Shown one piece after another: positions 1 through 10,394 of a stretch of 64,000 nt of DNA. Source of the stretch: Meghimatium bilineatum. Lineage: Eukaryota; Mollusca; Gastropoda; Stylommatophora; Philomycidae. The position numbers were made by a program, and so were the translations under genes. The notes under the pieces were generated by a model. The model was not told the DNA's origin, searched no databases, and was given only the letters and a program-made list of their open reading frames with translations. The stretch lies in assembly GCA_034231615.1 (NCBI GenBank), contig CM067302.1:9063603-9127602 (forward strand), in the 5' to 3' direction. How positions within the stretch are numbered: position 1 is the stretch's first letter; the number at the start of each line of letters is the position of its first letter.

Positions 1-232
1 TGTAGTATTATCACACCTGTGGTTAAGGTGGGGGGGGGGGCATTTGTTCAAATACCCCCCCTTTCCTTCATATTAGGAAATTTGAACATGACCTTTCGTT
101 AGATGTCGTAGAAATTAAGCCGAAACGTTGGCAAACCCTCATCTTTGATGAAATTTCGCGAAAAGATAACATGTGAATGGCCATTTTTGTTAGATAATTC
201 CCCTCCCCCTACTGAAGACTTATCTACGGTCC
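1..232. other. Unassigned leader, G/C homopolymers
   Basis: No gene is recognisable. A run of about 11 G near position 30 is followed by a C run near 53. The end of this stretch, around 'ATCTACGGTCCT', recurs near 31722, so this is probably the edge of a dispersed repeat followed here by a microsatellite. Confidence 0.4.
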
Positions 233-233
233 T

Positions 234-282
<49 letters not shown>

Positions 283-324
283 TGTAGTAGTAGTAGAAGT
301 AGTATATATATATATATATATATA
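233..324. repeat. (TAG)n then (TA)n microsatellite
   Basis: About 20 TAG/AGT triplets with a few interruptions run into a short TA tract. The 73-codon open frame across it is mostly serine and is a product of the repeat. Confidence 0.95.
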
Positions 325-619
325 CCGTTAGGGTCGCCGTGGTTGCGGCGGGGGACACGTCAATGAGATTTACTTTGTCCTCCTGTCATTACAATAGAGA
401 TCTAGGTTTTCATTTGTCGTCTGCGGAGCGCACGAGTATGTATGAAAGTAGTCCCATTCCTTGATGTCATTCCAGAGTTCTCTCAAACTCCTCTCCCTCC
501 TCCCTACAAGATTATTTTACACAAGGTATCGGAAACCTGCAGCCCTCGGGTTAGAACGGCCCGTCGGCCAAAATGACTTTGCTGCCAGTACTCAAACAGA
601 GCTCGTAACTCCATCCCCA

Positions 620-1685
620 GTGCTCCTAAAAATTAAAGTAAGTGCCGACGTCGAGCAAGATTCATATTTGGCTTACGCTTACCAAGTGAAAGCTTTTAAC
701 AGAGTGGATAGAGTACAATTATGGATAACATTACAGACATATGGAGTTCCACAACAAGTGGTAAAACTGTGTCAGAGCATACACGCCAATAGTCAATGCG
801 CAGTAAGAACGAGCATCCAATTATTTTCAAATCCACTCGGTAGTGGGACAGGGATGTGTACTATTCCACCTATTGTTTATAAGATACATAGATGACATCT
901 GCAAAGTAGCAAAGATAACGGAAGAAAACAATATGACGGATAACTTATACGAAGTTTGATATTTGCGGTTGACCACGCACTAGTAGCATCATCAGAAGAG
1001 CAACTACAAAGATAAATAGACAGATTACATCAAACATGCCTTTAACATGAAGATAAACATAGAAAAAACCGAATTAATGAAGATAGGGATAACAGAAAAA
1101 TCAACCAATATATATATATATTGGAAACAACAGAATTAAAACAAGTGACAGAATTCACATACCTAGAAAATAATATAACAACAGACGGCAAGAGCAGCAA
1201 AGAAATACACAATAGATGTAGTAAAGCATACCAAGCCCTAGGGCAACTGACATCAATCTTCAGAAATAAAATGTAGATTTAAACACTAAAATAATAATAT
1301 TCAAAACGATTATTATGCCAACGCTGTGCTACCAATGCCAAACATGGACAACGACAGCAAAGACAAACGTAAACTAGTGACAGCTGAAATGGCATGCTTA
1401 CGCAGAATCCTAGGAATATCGGTAAGAGACAGAGTGAGACATGAGGACATTAGACAAAGAACCGGCACCACCCCAATCTTGGGGTATATAAAGAGCCAAC
1501 AGATCAAATGGTTTGCACACATCAGCAGACTACCATCAGACAGCATACCAGAGCAAGCTATGCTACACAGATACAGCGAAGGCAGGCCTAGAGGCCGACA
1601 TCGAAATAAAAGAGACGACAAACTCTACAATATACTCAGCACACACGAGGGCCATCTCCAAAGAACTATTCTACCCCTGAAGAGG
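620..1685 (+). mobile_element. LINE-A, degraded reverse transcriptase 3' part
   Basis: Conceptual translation in shifting frames gives reverse-transcriptase blocks in the right order. A palm segment (KAFNRVDRVQLW, then YGVPQQVVKLCQSIHANSQC) is followed by a degraded catalytic loop where FADD is expected (near 965-985). Next come thumb-type sequence (FTYLENNITTDGKSSKEI near 1155) and the conserved C-terminal region (CYQCQTW, CLRRILGI, QQIKWFAHISRLP, GRPRGRHR). At least three frameshifts or stops separate the blocks, and the 5' end is missing, as expected for a dead 5'-truncated LINE. An open frame of 202 codons (1326-1934) covers the C-terminal block only. Other copies of the same 3' end lie at 19430, 28490 and 50030. 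The clade is not certain; it lacks an RNase H domain. Confidence 0.8.
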
Positions 1686-1885
1686 CTCCCTAGCGTAGTG
1701 GTTAACCTGTTCTTGTGCTCAAGAGGTCATGTGTTCGAATCCGGCTCGTATTGTTTTGTATATATTGAGATCCCTGTGGATTTGAGATCACTTGAAGCTA
1801 CGGAGTTACGTGCTATGAGTGGTACTCTCGGCAGGTGGCGTGCCGCTTCGTTGAGAGTGACGGAATACATATGGGAAACTGAGTA
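1680..1885 (+). mobile_element. SINE-T3 (tRNA-like head), copy 1
   Basis: A tRNA-like head with an A-box (TAGCGTAGTGGTTA, near 1692) and B-box (GTTCGAATCC, near 1733) begins at the LINE-A 3' end. The body contains GGTACTCTCGGCAGG (near 1821). The same body occurs inverted at about 7665-7765 and 19850-19950, which makes this a dispersed family. The acceptor and T stems do not pair, so it is not a working tRNA. Confidence 0.65.
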
Positions 1886-2010
1886 CAGTGAAGTCAATCT
1901 TCTACGGCTTTTAAACCCTTTTTTAAGGCAATAAGAACTTTAGCGAATAGTTAAAACAAAATAGACATTGAGCTTAGTCTAGAACCACATACCAATGTAT
2001 TACCGTGCCT

Positions 2011-2220
2011 ATATCTAAATATACGTATGAATATCTAAATATACGTATGAATATCTAAATATACGTATGAATATCTAAATATACGTATGAATATCTAAAT
2101 ATACGTATGAATATCTAAATATACGTATGAATATCTAAATATACGTATGAATATCTAAATATACGTATGAATATCTAAATATACGTATGAATATCTAAAT
2201 ATACGTATGAATATCTAAAT
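2011..2220. repeat. 20-bp tandem array, ~10.5 identical units
   Basis: The unit is ATATCTAAATATACGTATGA, repeated without visible variation, which implies recent homogenisation. I see no element homology around it. Confidence 0.97.
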
Positions 2221-2805
2221 GTCCACAAGTTAACAAATGTTAACATGTTTATTTGGTAACTTCAACGTGTATAATTCAGCTTTCAGTTAAGTTGGGTTTT
2301 TTTAAGCGACCAACAATATATTTCTGTATTCAACCATCGGACCAGAAATGGCTGCCGACCACTGTTTTAGACAGTGAATTGTGATGTGCCGTCCACAGAA
2401 ACCTACAGCTCCCACCCCTACGCTTAACGGCAAGTGTGGATGCTATCAACCAGATTCCACCTGGGGATAGACAATAGACATCATGAAAGATCTATGTATT
2501 TCTTCCAATCCGATAGAGATTTTCCGGGCACTGTTTTTGCAACCAAAACCTGCACTTTCCCAATCTATCTATTGTCTATCCCCGGGTTAAATATGGTCAG
2601 GATATCTACACTTGCCTTCAAGCGTAGTGGTCGTGTCTGGGAGCTGTAGCTGTCATTCCAATGTCAGCTGTGTTGCCTTGGCTGTGTTTAGCCCATATTT
2701 GTTCAGGGTTGTCTTGATCTGTGTAAAGTTTCATTTACAGAGACGTTCTCCTCACTGCCGTTATGTAAACCTCTTGGTCTTATGCCTCTTCCAGTGTTGT
2801 GTTCA
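2221..2805. other. Unassigned, with ~90-bp imperfect inverted duplication
   Basis: No gene is recognised. Segments around 2425-2480 and 2565-2645 are inverted relatives: 'GGGGATAGACAATAGA' at 2463 is mirrored near 2573, and the segment after 'CTTAACGG' is mirrored near 2622. This may be a fold-back repeat. Confidence 0.4.
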
Positions 2806-2807
2806 GA

Positions 2808-3090
2808 TGGTCTGCTGCCGGGGCCCGAAAGGGGAGCAAAGAATAGCAACACTGTTTACCTTCCATGCCAGTCGTAAGAGGCGACTAAGGAGGTTATCGG
2901 ATGGAATTGGCTGTCCCATCCCATATATGGTGGGTGACCCAAAGCCATGCTGAAGTCGGATGTGTCAGGCCGAAATGTGCAAATATCGCAGCAATGCTGT
3001 AAACCTTGACACAACGCATTCCGTTCTCTGAACTATATCATGCTAATCTTCAGGAGTTTGAGAACGAACGCAGAAGAAGAAGAAGATGGT
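2808..3090 (+). mobile_element. SINE-2, copy 1, near full length, GAA tail
   Basis: A dispersed element of about 280 bp starts at GCCGGGGCCCGAAAGGGG and ends in GAA repeats (3072-3086). Copies occur at 13695, 41195 and, inverted, at 46222. Its 3' portion (GGATGTGTCAGGCC, then CACAACGCATTCC, then GGAGTTTGAGAACGAACGC and GAA repeats) matches the 3' portion of SINE-1. No clear A- or B-box is visible, so 'SINE' is by size, copy number and tail. The 113-codon open frame here is not a gene. Confidence 0.75.
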
Positions 3091-3345
3091 CTCCGATGTC
3101 ATGTGTCCATCGTAATCTTCGTCTGTCTCTTGTTATCCATCCTCGAACCTTTCCCTTCATAACTAACTTTATAAGCCGAAATATGACAATCAATACAAGG
3201 TAACTGCGTGAAACGTAACAACAATTAGACTTACGTAAAACACAGGTTTATATATCGTCTCAATGGGACACCATAGACTATATCTAAAACTAGTGGGTAA
3301 TGATGGGCAATGATGAGCACACAAGAAATCATAAAAATTGCAATA
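3091..3345. other. Unassigned spacer
   Basis: On the minus strand a short peptide resembling a LINE C-terminal basic block (GKVRGWITRDRRRLRW near 3120-3160) is visible. It is too short to assign to a family. Confidence 0.3.
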
Positions 3346-3351
3346 CACAAA

Positions 3352-3388
3352 TCATATTCAACGTTTCAACCAAAAGGTCTTTATCAAG
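3352..3388 (-). ncRNA. Hammerhead-like motif, Penelope-associated (degenerate)
   Basis: The minus strand reads CTTGATAAAGACC, a TTTT loop, GGTTGAAACGTTG. This has the layout of a minimal hammerhead core: a CUGAUGA-like box, a short stem-loop, then GAAA. The first box deviates from CUGAUGA. It lies downstream of, and on the same strand as, the GIY-YIG frame at 3577-3948. Hammerhead motifs in Penelope-like terminal repeats are established; activity here is unknown. Related motifs occur near 11345, 37071, 47634 and 56850. Confidence 0.45.
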
Positions 3389-3576
3389 ACACAAACAAAA
3401 CATTAAAAGACGACGAATAGAAAAATTATCACACCGTCCAACGGAAATATGGAAATGATATGCCGGAAGGTCAGAAAGTACATAAAAACGTAAATATATG
3501 TGGAAACGAAACGAACAAAAAGATGAGTAAATGACGGAACAAAAAAAATAAAGACAAAGACCCCACCAACCAATTA

Positions 3577-3948
3577 CTAGACATAAGAGTGGTCGGAATT
3601 GAGTCCAAAAGGCTTGAGTGTACCCAATTCAAAAATGAGACGATTTTCTATAGCATACTTAGATCTATCATCGGTGGTGCAAGATCTCATGACGGTGACC
3701 TGAATATCCAAAGCACCATGATGACCAACGCCGTTGAAGTGTGTGGCCACAGGAGTGGGTGTTCTGTGCTTGATGGCATGAAGATGGTTACAAAAGCGAT
3801 CGCTCAATCGTAGGCCGGTTTCCCCGATGTACTGTTTGCCACAGCGTTTACATATGATCACGTAAATGACATTACGGGATTCACATGTAAAGGCCTCATC
3901 GATGGAGATAGTGGCCTTGGGAAATGAAATGGAGCGCATCTGAACCAC
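3577..3948 (-). pseudogene. Penelope-like element, C-terminal GIY-YIG endonuclease
   Basis: An open frame of 123 codons carries a GIY-YIG nuclease domain typical of the C-terminus of Penelope-like retroelements. The variant signature appears as NVIYVIICKRCGKQYIGETG at residues ~27-46. The conserved Arg is in RLSDRFCNHL (~48-57), followed by the PVATHFNGVGH block (~66-76). The conserved Glu is in AIENRLIFELGTL, followed by GLN near the end. In autonomous elements this domain follows a reverse transcriptase and nicks the target DNA. No reverse transcriptase is recognisable upstream (toward 4220), so this is a 5'-truncated copy. The start Met is arbitrary. A hammerhead-like motif lies about 190 bp downstream on the same strand, as expected for a Penelope 3' terminal repeat. 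Confidence 0.85.
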
Positions 3949-4221
3949 GTAAGGACATGTAAAGCAACGGACACGTGAGCAACGAAAATGTTAGTTTGAA
4001 AATGTTAGGCCGAAATATGTTCGTTTGAATTTTTTGTAATAGTTTTGATGAGCAAGTCTTCTTTTATAATCAGGTTTTTTCGGATGTCTGCGTTGGTTCG
4101 TCTTTCTGTCTATGGTGTTTTTAGGACCTTTCTATTTATAACATTTTATTTCATATGCCGATATTTTCTTTCTCATTGCAGATATCAATGAATACGACAC
4201 ATAACCGCATGTTGCCACTCA

Positions 4222-4735
4222 ACAAATATAGTTTCTATACAGTTGTATTTGGGGAAAATATAGCTTCTATACAGTTGTATTTGGGGAAAATATAGCTTCT
4301 ATAAAGTTGTAATTGGGAAAAATATAGCTTCTATAAAGCTGTAATTGGGAACAATATAGCTTCTATACAGTTGTAATTGGGGGAAATAGCTTCTATAAAG
4401 CTGTAATTGGGAACAATATAGCTTCTATACAGTTGTAATTGGGGAAAATATAGCTTTTATAAAGCTGTAATTGGGAACAATATAGCTTCTATACAGTTGT
4501 AATTGGGGGAAATATAGCTTCTATAAAGCTGTAATTGGGAACAATATAGCTTCTATACAGTTGTAATTTGGAAATGTATAGTTTCTATATAGTTGTAATT
4601 TGGAAATGTATAGTTTCTATAAAGTTGTAATTTGGAAATGTATAGCTTCTATACAGTTGTAATTTGGAAATGTATAGTTTCTATATAGTTGTAATTTGGA
4701 AATGTATAGTTTCTATAAAGTTGTAATTGTGTTTT
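4222..4735. repeat. ~32-bp tandem array, ~16 units, two subtypes
   Basis: The unit contains TATAGCTTCTATACAGTTG plus AATTGGGGAAAA. The later units (from ~4560) have switched to a TTTGGAAATG variant. 'ATACAG' and 'AAAGCTG' subtypes alternate in the middle, indicating dimer-level duplication. Confidence 0.93.
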
Positions 4736-5007
4736 GTTTTCGCTTCATAATAATCAGCACATATATTAGTGCGATTTCCACCGGAAGCGTAGTTACGTTG
4801 TGCCACCGTTATGTGCCTTGTTGGCTAAGCACAGCCGATTTCGACATGCCTTGACAGTTCGGGTGGGCTACCCTAGCCTGCGATAGCATCCCTGTCTGTC
4901 ACCAGGCGGCGAATGTGTACTGACTCTATGCCGAGACGGGTCGTCCTTCACGTCTATCTTGCATGAGGTGTTCCGCAACTAATGAACTTGTGTCGTGTAA
5001 TTAGACG

Positions 5008-5335
5008 TATTGTGTCCGTGCCCATCGGATACTGAACCTTTTCTCATCCGCTAGCCTGGTTCCGAATTAAGAAGAACTCGACAGAAGTGTTGGGCTCGGA
5101 CCCGTTCGCCCTCTTAGCCGAACAACACGTTCGCCAATGTCGTGAACCCCTCGTCCAAGTCTGAGTGCAAATTTAGAAGCTTCGGGACTAGCGTTTTGTT
5201 CTCGAGCTGAACAGAGCTTGTCTCCTTGGACGGTTGTGTCTACCCATCGGGTACTGAGCATTTTCTTCTTCGCGAGCATGATTCCGGTATATGAAAAACT
5301 CGACAGTAGAGATGGGCCCGGGCTGGGATCACCGG
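5008..5335. repeat. Two ~100-bp diverged direct repeats
   Basis: 5008-5110 and 5231-5335 share CCATCGG..TACTGA, an ATTCCG core and AACTCGACAG, separated by about 220 bp. They could be remnants of terminal repeats or a local duplication. No coding domain lies between them. Confidence 0.45.
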
Positions 5336-5493
5336 TAACTAGAATCTTGTCTCGAGCTAACAACACTTTAATAATTGTTTTTCTGTTTGCCTTGCCGTAG
5401 ATTTTTTCATTTGTTATTTTGTGTGTGTAGATCGTAAATTCATTACTAATCTCTTTTTGATCTCTGCTGAAAAATCTTCTGTCCGTTTGTGGT

Positions 5494-5620
5494 TCTCCTT
5501 CTTCTTCTTCAGCGTTCATTCTCAAACTCCCGCCAGATCTCTCTTGCAGCAGGAAAATTGTCCTGCTGTATCATCGTTTTAGTTGCGCCAATGGTCCGGC
5601 ACATCCGTCTTCGGTGGGTT
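5494..5620 (-). mobile_element. SINE-1, copy a
   Basis: The minus-strand element begins CCGAAGACGGATGTG and ends GAACGCTGAAGAAGAAG. About 35 bp of the middle is missing compared with the copy at 5804. The family recurs on both strands across the window (5804, 7242, 20332, 21005, 27582, 35615, 47321, 59559, 59750, 63898). Confidence 0.8.
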
Positions 5621-5803
5621 GTGTTGGTGGTTGACCAGAGATATTCACAGCTGCTGATAGTTTCTAGTTGTTCTTTGTCTTTGTCAATGACTAATGCAAG
5701 TTCATATCTGGGAGGGGGGATATATAGGCCCTATTATCCCCCCCCCCCAAAAAACCTTTTACGTTCTTCAAGGCACACACATATCTCAGTAAATATGCCC
5801 ATA

Positions 5804-5966
5804 TCTTCTTCTTCTTCAGCGTTCATTCTCAAACTTCCACTGGATTTCTCTTGTAGCAGGACAATGGTCCCACTAGATTTCCAGCAGGATGTAGTCCAGA
5901 AAATGGAAATGCGTTGTGTCGCAGTTTTATTTGCGCCAATGGCCCGACACATCCATCTTCGGCGGA
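5804..5966 (-). mobile_element. SINE-1, copy b (near consensus)
   Basis: A complete copy of about 160 bp. In element orientation the landmarks are CGCCGAAGATGG, CCATTGGCGCAAATAAAAC, GCGACACAACGCATTTCC, CTGGACTACATCCTGCTGG, GTCCTGCTACAAGAGA, then GAATGAACGCTGAAGAAG. It is a useful reference for locating the three satellite arrays born inside this family. Confidence 0.88.
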
Positions 5967-5974
5967 TGTGCCCA

Positions 5975-6250
5975 TATCAATGTTGTCCATATAAATGTGT
6001 CCATGTAAATGTGTCTGTATAAATGTGTCAATAAAAATGTGTCGTATAGAATGTGTCTAAGCGTATATAAATGTGTCTATATAAATGTGTCTATATAAAT
6101 GTGTGTATATGCGGTGTATATTAATTTGTCCATATAAATATGGTCATATAAATGTATCCTTATAAATGTGTCTAGCTATATAAATGTATCTAAATAAAAT
6201 ATAAATGTATCGTTTATAAATGTGTCTATATAGATGTTTCTGTATAAATA
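5975..6250. repeat. ~14-bp degenerate array
   Basis: The unit TATAAATGTGTCTA is repeated about 18 times with many substitutions, starting just after SINE-1 copy b. I do not see the unit inside SINE-1. Confidence 0.85.
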
Positions 6251-6254
6251 ACAT

Positions 6255-7238
6255 TGACAATCAGTCAGATCAAGAGACTAAATACGTTGCAAAAGATTCG
6301 TAAATAGAAAGAGAGAACACGACTAGAATAATCAAAACAATTATTTATTTACGGCAACTTACCAACAGCAGTAACTGTAACTAACACAAGCATACACAAC
6401 CACATCTCGGAGTCAATGAAAAATATTCCACATCTGAATCTCAACTAAATTTAAATCTGCTATCATTTAGTAACTTCTGAAAGTAGGACAGCCCCATGAA
6501 CTTCGATATTTACGAATATCAAGAAAGAAATGCACGCAAGCCAGAAATATTTAGTTCCGACTTTTAGAAAGTATTTTGTTAGTACGTTTAGTGGACTCAT
6601 CACTCACAGGGTTGCCAAATAGTCGTACCTAATTTCATTCACATTTTAGAGGGAAAATGTAAACAGTAGCCGCATTTCTAAATTGTGTACAAAATATTAT
6701 GAAAACATGCTAAAACAAGATTCAGTTCAGTGAACAATAATTAAAAGATCTAACTCCACATGAAACTAGAAGACTGTATTACGTTCCCTGTTGTGTTTTG
6801 ACAAAAATTACGAGGGAAATAAAATTTATTCATTGCTGGTGTAATGTCAGGCTTTTAAAATGTTCCGCCATTTAAAATAAATGTGTGCAAGTGATGACTT
6901 TTCAAATTTCCAATAAATGAAATAATTAAAACATAAGTTTCGTAGCTAGTTGGACTATAAAATGACCTGTATGCCAACCCTGATATCTATTTAGCAAGTA
7001 CTGGCAGAGAAGGTATCCGATTACCGATAAGTGACGGATTCATTTCAATCATCATCTAGTGCCGTCTGGCATAGAAGACTGGATGTGACGGATCTCCAAC
7101 ATTTTGTGCCTACTATAAGCTCGTAGATCTAGAAAGGGGAGAGGATGGGTGTAGGATTCAAACCTTTCCTTTGAAAAAAGGAACGTGATACTTAATACTA
7201 AAAAAATTGCTCAAAGAGCGTGGAAGATTATCTTTAAT
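6255..7238. other. No feature recognised
   Basis: About 1 kb of AT-rich sequence without long open frames, tandem repeats or matches to the other families. One LINE-like peptide fragment around 7045-7105 (CATCTAGTGCCGTCTGG) resembles the LINE-B 3' end on the minus strand. Confidence 0.4.
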
Positions 7239-7241
7239 GTA

Positions 7242-7408
7242 TTCTTCTTCTTCTTCTTCAGCGTTCATTCTCAAACTCCCACTAGATCTCTCCTGTAGCA
7301 GAACAATGGTCCTACTATATTTCCAGCAGGAAGTAGTCCAGAAAATGTAAATACGTAGTGTCGCCGTTTTATTTGCGTCAATTGCCCGACACAATCATCT
7401 TCGGCGGA
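7242..7408 (-). mobile_element. SINE-1, copy c
   Basis: Full-length minus copy with six TTC triplets at the tail side (7242-7259). It ends at CTTCGGCGGA. A TA tract follows 20 bp later. Confidence 0.85.
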
Positions 7409-7427
7409 CAATGTATTAATTCTTCTT

Positions 7428-7655
<228 letters not shown>

Positions 7656-7661
7656 CGTCCC

Positions 7662-7768
7662 TCTCACCGAATCAGTGTGTCCCCTGCCGAGAATACCACA
7701 CATAGCGTAGCAGATAAGTCCGAAGCTTCAATTGATAATCCCCAGCGATATCGCCGTAGATAAGAATA
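7662..7768 (-). mobile_element. SINE-T3, copy 2 (body only)
   Basis: The minus strand matches the SINE-T3 body: GGGGATTATCAATTGAAGC, then TGGTATTCTCGGCAGGGG. The tRNA-like head is absent. The AT tract lies on its 3' side. Confidence 0.65.
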
Positions 7769-7769
7769 A

Positions 7770-8010
7770 CTTAGGGGGGGGGGGTATACCTAATAAATAT
7801 GGTCATTCGTCCGATTCCACGTGTAAAGTTCACTAATTGACGGGAAATTCGAAGACCTTTTTTGTGAAACAAAATTGTGAAGAGAGCAGTTTTTACCGAT
7901 ATCTTTAGTTAAATTCTTAGTACTAAAAGTGTGATCGGATTTGCTAAGTGAGGGGTTTAAACACTCCCCCAGCCCCTTATTTCACTCCTTTCTACGGGCC
8001 TGCCTAGGGA
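7770..8010. repeat. Dispersed repeat with G and C homopolymer ends
   Basis: The block CCTAGTACTAAA..TTTGCTAAGT..TAAAC followed by a C-rich run recurs at 34770-34915. No coding content is seen. Confidence 0.5.
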
Positions 8011-8027
8011 TCTGGGATAAATTTCAC

Positions 8028-8178
8028 CTTCTAAACATGACGTAACAAATCGGATTGATTTGTTGATATGGCGGTCCGATTTCTAAACATGACGTCACGA
8101 ATCGGATTGATTTGTCCATATGGCGGTCCGATTTCTAAACATGACGCCACGAGCTGGATTCAATTGACCATATGGCTG
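8028..8178. repeat. ~52-bp tandem repeat, ~2.8 units
   Basis: The unit begins TTCTAAACATGACG and contains CGGATTGATTTG and ATATGGCGGTCCGAT. The last unit is diverged. Confidence 0.85.
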
Positions 8179-9950
8179 CCTGGTTTCAATGTTGGTCACC
8201 TTTAGCCTATATTACCGGGTGGATTTTGTTTTACAACAAACCTCTTCACCTCGTATGTCTCGTTCATTTTTGTATTCACAAATTCACAGTTGTTTCCTTT
8301 TAAAGTCGGACTTTTCCAGTGTATCTTTACTATTATCAAGATGATTCATGATTTGTATGCTAGTCTGCGTGTATTTACATTTGTAGAAATAATTGTTGAT
8401 AAACAATTGTGTAAACAACAAATTTTGATGCATTTTTTAGAAAATATATTTTTCGTATTTCGCTTCACTTTAGTTAGTTTATTCAGTAGTGATACCACAC
8501 TTTAATTTATTCAGTAGTGATACCACACTTAAATTTATTCAGTAGTGATACCCCAATTTAATTGATTTATACATTCCGTTTTTGTTAAAGTAAACTCCTT
8601 TCCCTCTAAAAGAAACATTATAGACAAATGGGTACCACGCCCATAGAAGCATTAACAAACTACTTTTTCTATTATTTTTGTGTGTGTTACATATTATGCA
8701 TACCTGAACATAATACACGTGATATATTAAGTAAACAATATGGGGTGCATAGAGTCTCGCATTGCTCTTGTGCGGACCCAGGGTTATCGGATAACCAAGA
8801 GCCTAAAAAGTTCCTGCTGGTGGTGCCCCCTGGAAACAGAAATACAGTGACTCTTGTTGTATTCCTGGCTAATACTTTTGGACTCGTGTCCGTGGATGAG
8901 GATGCTGTGGATGGAATGAGAACTGCCTGCAGAGAGACAGGAAATATCTCAGAATCCTCTACACCAGCACATCCAACATTTTCAAGCCATCTGTGCTTTA
9001 CTACCTGGTCGGCTTAAAAAGCAGAAACATTGGAGGGGCGGCCAATGTCAATGTCCCTAACGTAAAGTGTTGAGTACACCACATATAAAAGTTAACGCAC
9101 GATAGAGGGCAGCGCAGTGTACGTGAATTGAATTCAGTGGCACCGCGACATAGCATGTGACAGACTGGCGGAAGTGCTGTTTATGCTTGAGAACACACAG
9201 AAGCCGACATATCCCATCACGATTGACCCCATTCAGAGTAGAAGTCATGACTCAAGAATTGGATACGTCAACTTGAACATGCACTCCTGGGTATAGAAGA
9301 AAGCTTTGAATACAGCTCCCCATTGCACATAGGACAAGCACTGAACAAATTTGGGGGAGCGCATTGTTCAAATGTCTGACCGAAGCAGTGTTGAGAATCG
9401 AAATTTGGACACTGGGGACAAAGTAGTGGGGGGGGGCCGCAAGTCTCTAACGACATTGCAAACCTAGCCCAACTTGACTGGAGGCCGTTACCATCACGAC
9501 TCATTCAGAGAGAATTGGGTGCAGTACCCAAGGGTCCACCACAACCCCCCCCCCCCCCCGCCCAAGATTCGTATTCTACCTGTCTCTGGGTAATATACGC
9601 AATGGCGAAGAGTCAAAATACACAGAAAGCGCTTGACGATGGGAAGGCAATCTCAAGCAGGCGAGGCGAGTGCGTGAGAAATCCACAGGTGAAACTCCAG
9701 ACCCCCGACGCGTTTGGCAAAGCAGCGCCTCGTCTAGGAAAATGTATCAACCCTAGTCTAATTCGACCATCGCCGTTACCCAACACGGCTCATGCGGACA
9801 AATTTGGTCTGGGACCTAGGGACACAAAGGGTGGTAATGGAATGGTTTTCCTACACGAGGAACAATTCGCTGGCTGCGAAGCGCCTCGTCAGAGGATAGA
9901 CAAGAATCATCTCGCTAAGTTTCCTCCCGTCTCATGTACCCCTCTTTAGT
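8179..9950. other. Unassigned region with weak open frames
   Basis: A 28-bp triplication (TTCAGTAGTGATACCACACT) lies at 8492-8560. Open frames of 129 codons (8628-9017, +) and 144 codons (9515-9949, +) show no motif I recognise. The second is proline-rich at its start because of a C run (9546-9559). The sequence is less AT-rich than its surroundings, so it may be an unrecognised element. I make no functional claim. Confidence 0.35.
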
Positions 9951-10036
9951 AGAAGGCTCCTCCAAGAGGCATTGCACCAAGCCGAAAAGAGAAGCCTCCT
10001 AGGTATGAAAGAAAGGTCATAAACCTCCCCACTGCA
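9951..10036 (+). mobile_element. Short LINE 3' fragment
   Basis: Translation gives a RRLLQEALHQAEK-like block followed by a GMKER block and LHV. It resembles the fragment at 51670-51815, which ends in a CAACC tail. Confidence 0.4.
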
Positions 10037-10037
10037 C

Positions 10038-10358
10038 GTGTATTCTAATGTAACAGTGCATATAACCGTTTGGCTTTTTTGCGGACAAAGGCCTTAATTG
10101 TGTATTCTAATATAACAGTGCATATATCTGCTTGGTTTTCATTGCGTACAGAGGCCTTTATTGTGTATTCTAATACATCAGTACATATATCTGCTTGGTT
10201 TTCATTGCGTACAAAGGCCTTAATTGTGTATTCTAATGTAACAGTGCATATATCTGCTTGGTTTTCATTGCGTACACAGGCCTTAATTGTGTATTCTAAT
10301 GTGACAGTGCGATTAACTGCTTGTTTTTCATTGTGGACAAAAGCCTTAATTGTGTATT
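10038..10358. repeat. 63-bp tandem array, 5 units
   Basis: The unit starts GTGTATTCTAATGTAACAG and ends AAAGGCCTTAATT. Because 63 is a multiple of three, it encodes a 21-residue repeat in one frame, and that frame runs into the RNase H sequence downstream. The array abuts the LINE-C fragment. I cannot show it derives from LINE-C. Confidence 0.93.
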
Positions 10359-10394
10359 CTAAATTCTTCCCAATGTTAAAGTTTCCAAATATTA

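Noticed and set aside
1683-1746. Possible functional tRNA gene
   Set aside because: A- and B-box-like sequences are present, but the acceptor and T stems do not pair, and the downstream body recurs elsewhere as a SINE.
2612-2953. 113-codon open frame
   Set aside because: Most of it lies in SINE-2, which also occurs at three other places with disrupted frames.
5008-5335. LTR retrotransposon flanked by two direct repeats
   Set aside because: Repeats are only ~100 bp and diverged, spaced 220 bp apart, with no primer binding site, polypurine tract or coding domain.
5489-6022. 177-codon open frame
   Set aside because: It crosses two SINE-1 copies and the start of a 14-bp array, with no protein domain.
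8628-9017. 129-codon open frame with hydrophobic N-terminus
   Set aside because: A signal peptide or membrane segment is conceivable, but nothing matches a family I know and no gene structure is visible around it.
9515-9949. 144-codon open frame, proline-rich start
   Set aside because: No recognisable motif. A homopolymer C run makes the start unreliable. Noted only as an unassigned region.
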